NCBI GenBank assembly: GCA_047639575.1
Contig: JBLIOB010000029.1
Location: 1-24,291 of the forward strand
DNA length: 24,291 bases
Direction: 5' to 3'
Source: JBLIOB01 sp047639575
GTDB taxonomy: Bacteria > Bacteroidota > Bacteroidia > Flavobacteriales_D > Parvicellaceae
How positions within the stretch are numbered: position 1 is the first letter of the stretch; each line of letters opens with the position of its first letter. Made by a program: the position numbers and the translations under genes. The notes under the pieces were generated by a model. The model did not search any database, had not been told where the DNA came from, and worked only from the letters and a program-made list of their open reading frames with translations. Shown here one piece after another: positions 23,277 through 24,291 of this stretch.

Positions 23277-23768
23277 TTAAACCTCAGGTGCGCTTTCGAA
23301 AAAGTCATTAAAAACACTGAGTAAATGTGTAATTCCAGTTAGATCTTCTGAATCTTTAGATTGCAATTGGTTGATACCATCAATTAATGGAAGAAGCCAA
23401 ACATGCAGTTGGTTATGTCCTTGTCCTGTCATGGTACAATTCTCAAGCATATCGTTCACCTGAAACATAAGTAAGTTGCCTAATTCAACATGATCCGTTC
23501 CATCAAAATCTGAACATTTTGCGTTCATGTTTTCAAGTACCGCCATAGTTGTACTATTAACAACCCATTTTACCCCATTGTCTAGTTTCAATCGATCTTC
23601 TATTAACTCTTCATCTTCCATTTCAAAAGCTAAAGCAGAAGAATCAACTGCTAGTTCCAGCGTGTCTTCAATCGCATCAGACGTTGTAAGCTCAATTTCT
23701 GAACAGGAGGAAATAATTAAAACTAAAGAAGCTATTAAGGGTAGGATGAAATAGGTTATGTTTTTCAT
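23277..23768 (-). CDS. Lipoprotein of unknown function with a CTMxGxxHxxLHxWL motif
   Basis: The 163-residue product has a lipoprotein signal (LIISSC, acylated Cys about 22) and an acidic linker. A helical domain follows: DNGVKWVVNSTTMAVLENM, LGNLLMFQVNDMLENCTMTGQGHNQLHVWLLPLIDGI, LTGITHLLSVFNDFFE. The pattern C-x-M-x-G-x-x-H-x-x-L-H-x-W-L recurs, to my recollection, in small secreted proteins of Bacteroidota and could bind a metal or haem (inference). It ends 24 bases before the adenylation/GNAT gene on the same strand, so it may be the first gene of that operon or merely adjacent. A TATATCTT box near 23780 is only a partial promoter match. Confidence 0.65.
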   Translation of the reverse strand: MKNITYFILPLIASLVLIISSCSEIELTTSDAIEDTLELAVDSSALAFEMEDEELIEDRLKLDNGVKWVVNSTTMAVLENMNAKCSDFDGTDHVELGNLLMFQVNDMLENCTMTGQGHNQLHVWLLPLIDGINQLQSKDSEDLTGITHLLSVFNDFFESAPEV

Positions 23769-23801
23769 ATAGTGAAGATATAATAATCTTCTTAAAAAAT
23801 G

Positions 23802-24291
23802 TTATTTCAAATATTTCTTGTCCTTATCAATCAGATAGGCAATCGATCTCCATTCCGAGATGCGGTTTTTCTGGTGAGTTGTTAGAGAAATCCGGTTTTG
23901 AGGATCCGATAAAAACTCAGACCAATAATAAAGAGACTCTGCAACCGAGTTCATTTTAGTTGATTTACGCGCTGACGCTGACAAACGAACAACTTTATAG
24001 TGCTTCTTAATCTGTTTAATGTTTGATTTACACGAGGCACTGGAGTTAATTTTATCTACGCTACCCGAACCAATTAATTCAGTCAAATATTTGTCAACTG
24101 CAGTCACCATTCCATTTGCATCTTTATCTGACTTACTTTGAGGGATGGAGATGAGCAAATATTTATCACCCGAAGTTAAATATTTATCACATTCGCCTTT
24201 TAAGCTTTCTAACCATTTAGAATCCTCTTCTAATAATGCAGCACGTATAGATGCCTTAATGATTTTAATGTGCGTAGATTTTACAATTTTA
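23802..24291 (-). CDS. Unrecognised protein, 5' end beyond the window
   Basis: The frame is open from the stop at 23802 to the right edge (163 codons) with no ATG inside, so the N-terminus lies outside the window. The visible part is basic and mostly helical: SIRAALLEEDSKWLESLKGECDKYLTSGDKYLLISIPQ, a low-complexity Ser/Lys/Asp/Asn stretch, then SLYYWSEFLSD, LTTHQKNRISEWRSIAYLI. The end LIDKDKKYLK is followed by 33 bases before the lipoprotein start. No family recognised. Confidence 0.55.
   Translation of the reverse strand, partial: KIVKSTHIKIIKASIRAALLEEDSKWLESLKGECDKYLTSGDKYLLISIPQSKSDKDANGMVTAVDKYLTELIGSGSVDKINSSASCKSNIKQIKKHYKVVRLSASARKSTKMNSVAESLYYWSEFLSDPQNRISLTTHQKNRISEWRSIAYLIDKDKKYLK

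Overview
The window is AT-rich chromosomal DNA from a member of the Bacteroidota, most likely a Flavobacteriales-type bacterium (Crocinitomicaceae or Cryomorphaceae-like; this rank is inference). The evidence is a secreted 51-residue-repeat protein with a type IX secretion (T9SS) sorting domain, a TPR / PD40-propeller / OmpA protein of the PorE type, TPR-SpoIIE phosphatases, a two-domain parvulin lipoprotein, the near absence of Shine-Dalgarno sequences, and a TAnnTTTG-type promoter box. No rRNA, tRNA or CRISPR array was seen.

Left third (1-8931, all minus strand). A decayed SOS-response-associated peptidase (SRAP) gene with four frameshifts is followed by a secreted caspase-like protease, a dead IS6-family element with both terminal repeats, and a translationally coupled pair of SpoIIE-type PP2C phosphatases with different sensor halves. 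Next come a DUF4377-like secreted protein and a secreted protein with six 51-residue repeats and a T9SS tail. A divergent intergenic region with a promoter box and a palindrome ends this block.

Middle (9017-15224, mostly plus). It holds a GIY-YIG/T5orf172-like protein with a phage-like C-terminal motif, a tandem parvulin lipoprotein, two paralogous small membrane proteins, a DUF218/YdcF-like protein (minus strand), and an exported protein with an FMN-binding-like DAISGAT motif. That protein is separated from an 86-residue downstream ORF only by an in-frame TAA. A serine beta-lactamase/S12 hydrolase and a hairpin terminator follow.

Right third (15477-24291, all minus). A PorE-like TPR/PD40/CNA-type/OmpA gene is split by one in-frame TAA. 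Beyond it lie a secreted alpha/beta esterase and then the most notable part, a compact operon. It encodes an adenylation-domain/GNAT fusion, an acyl/peptidyl carrier protein, an MBOAT O-acyltransferase and a membrane-anchored SGNH-like protein, with overlaps ATGA, a 4-nt gap and TAATG. This matches the part list of Gram-positive dltABCD (order A-C-B-D), but in a Gram-negative envelope, with an acetyltransferase fused to the activating enzyme and with degenerate catalytic positions. A lipoprotein gene with a C-x-M-x-G-x-x-H motif lies just upstream, and a 5'-truncated unknown ORF runs off the right edge.

The main candidate for an undescribed system is therefore the dlt-like cassette at 18517-23252. 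A secondary theme is unusual gene decay: two genes are cut by single in-frame TAA codons, and there are two multiply mutated pseudogenes.
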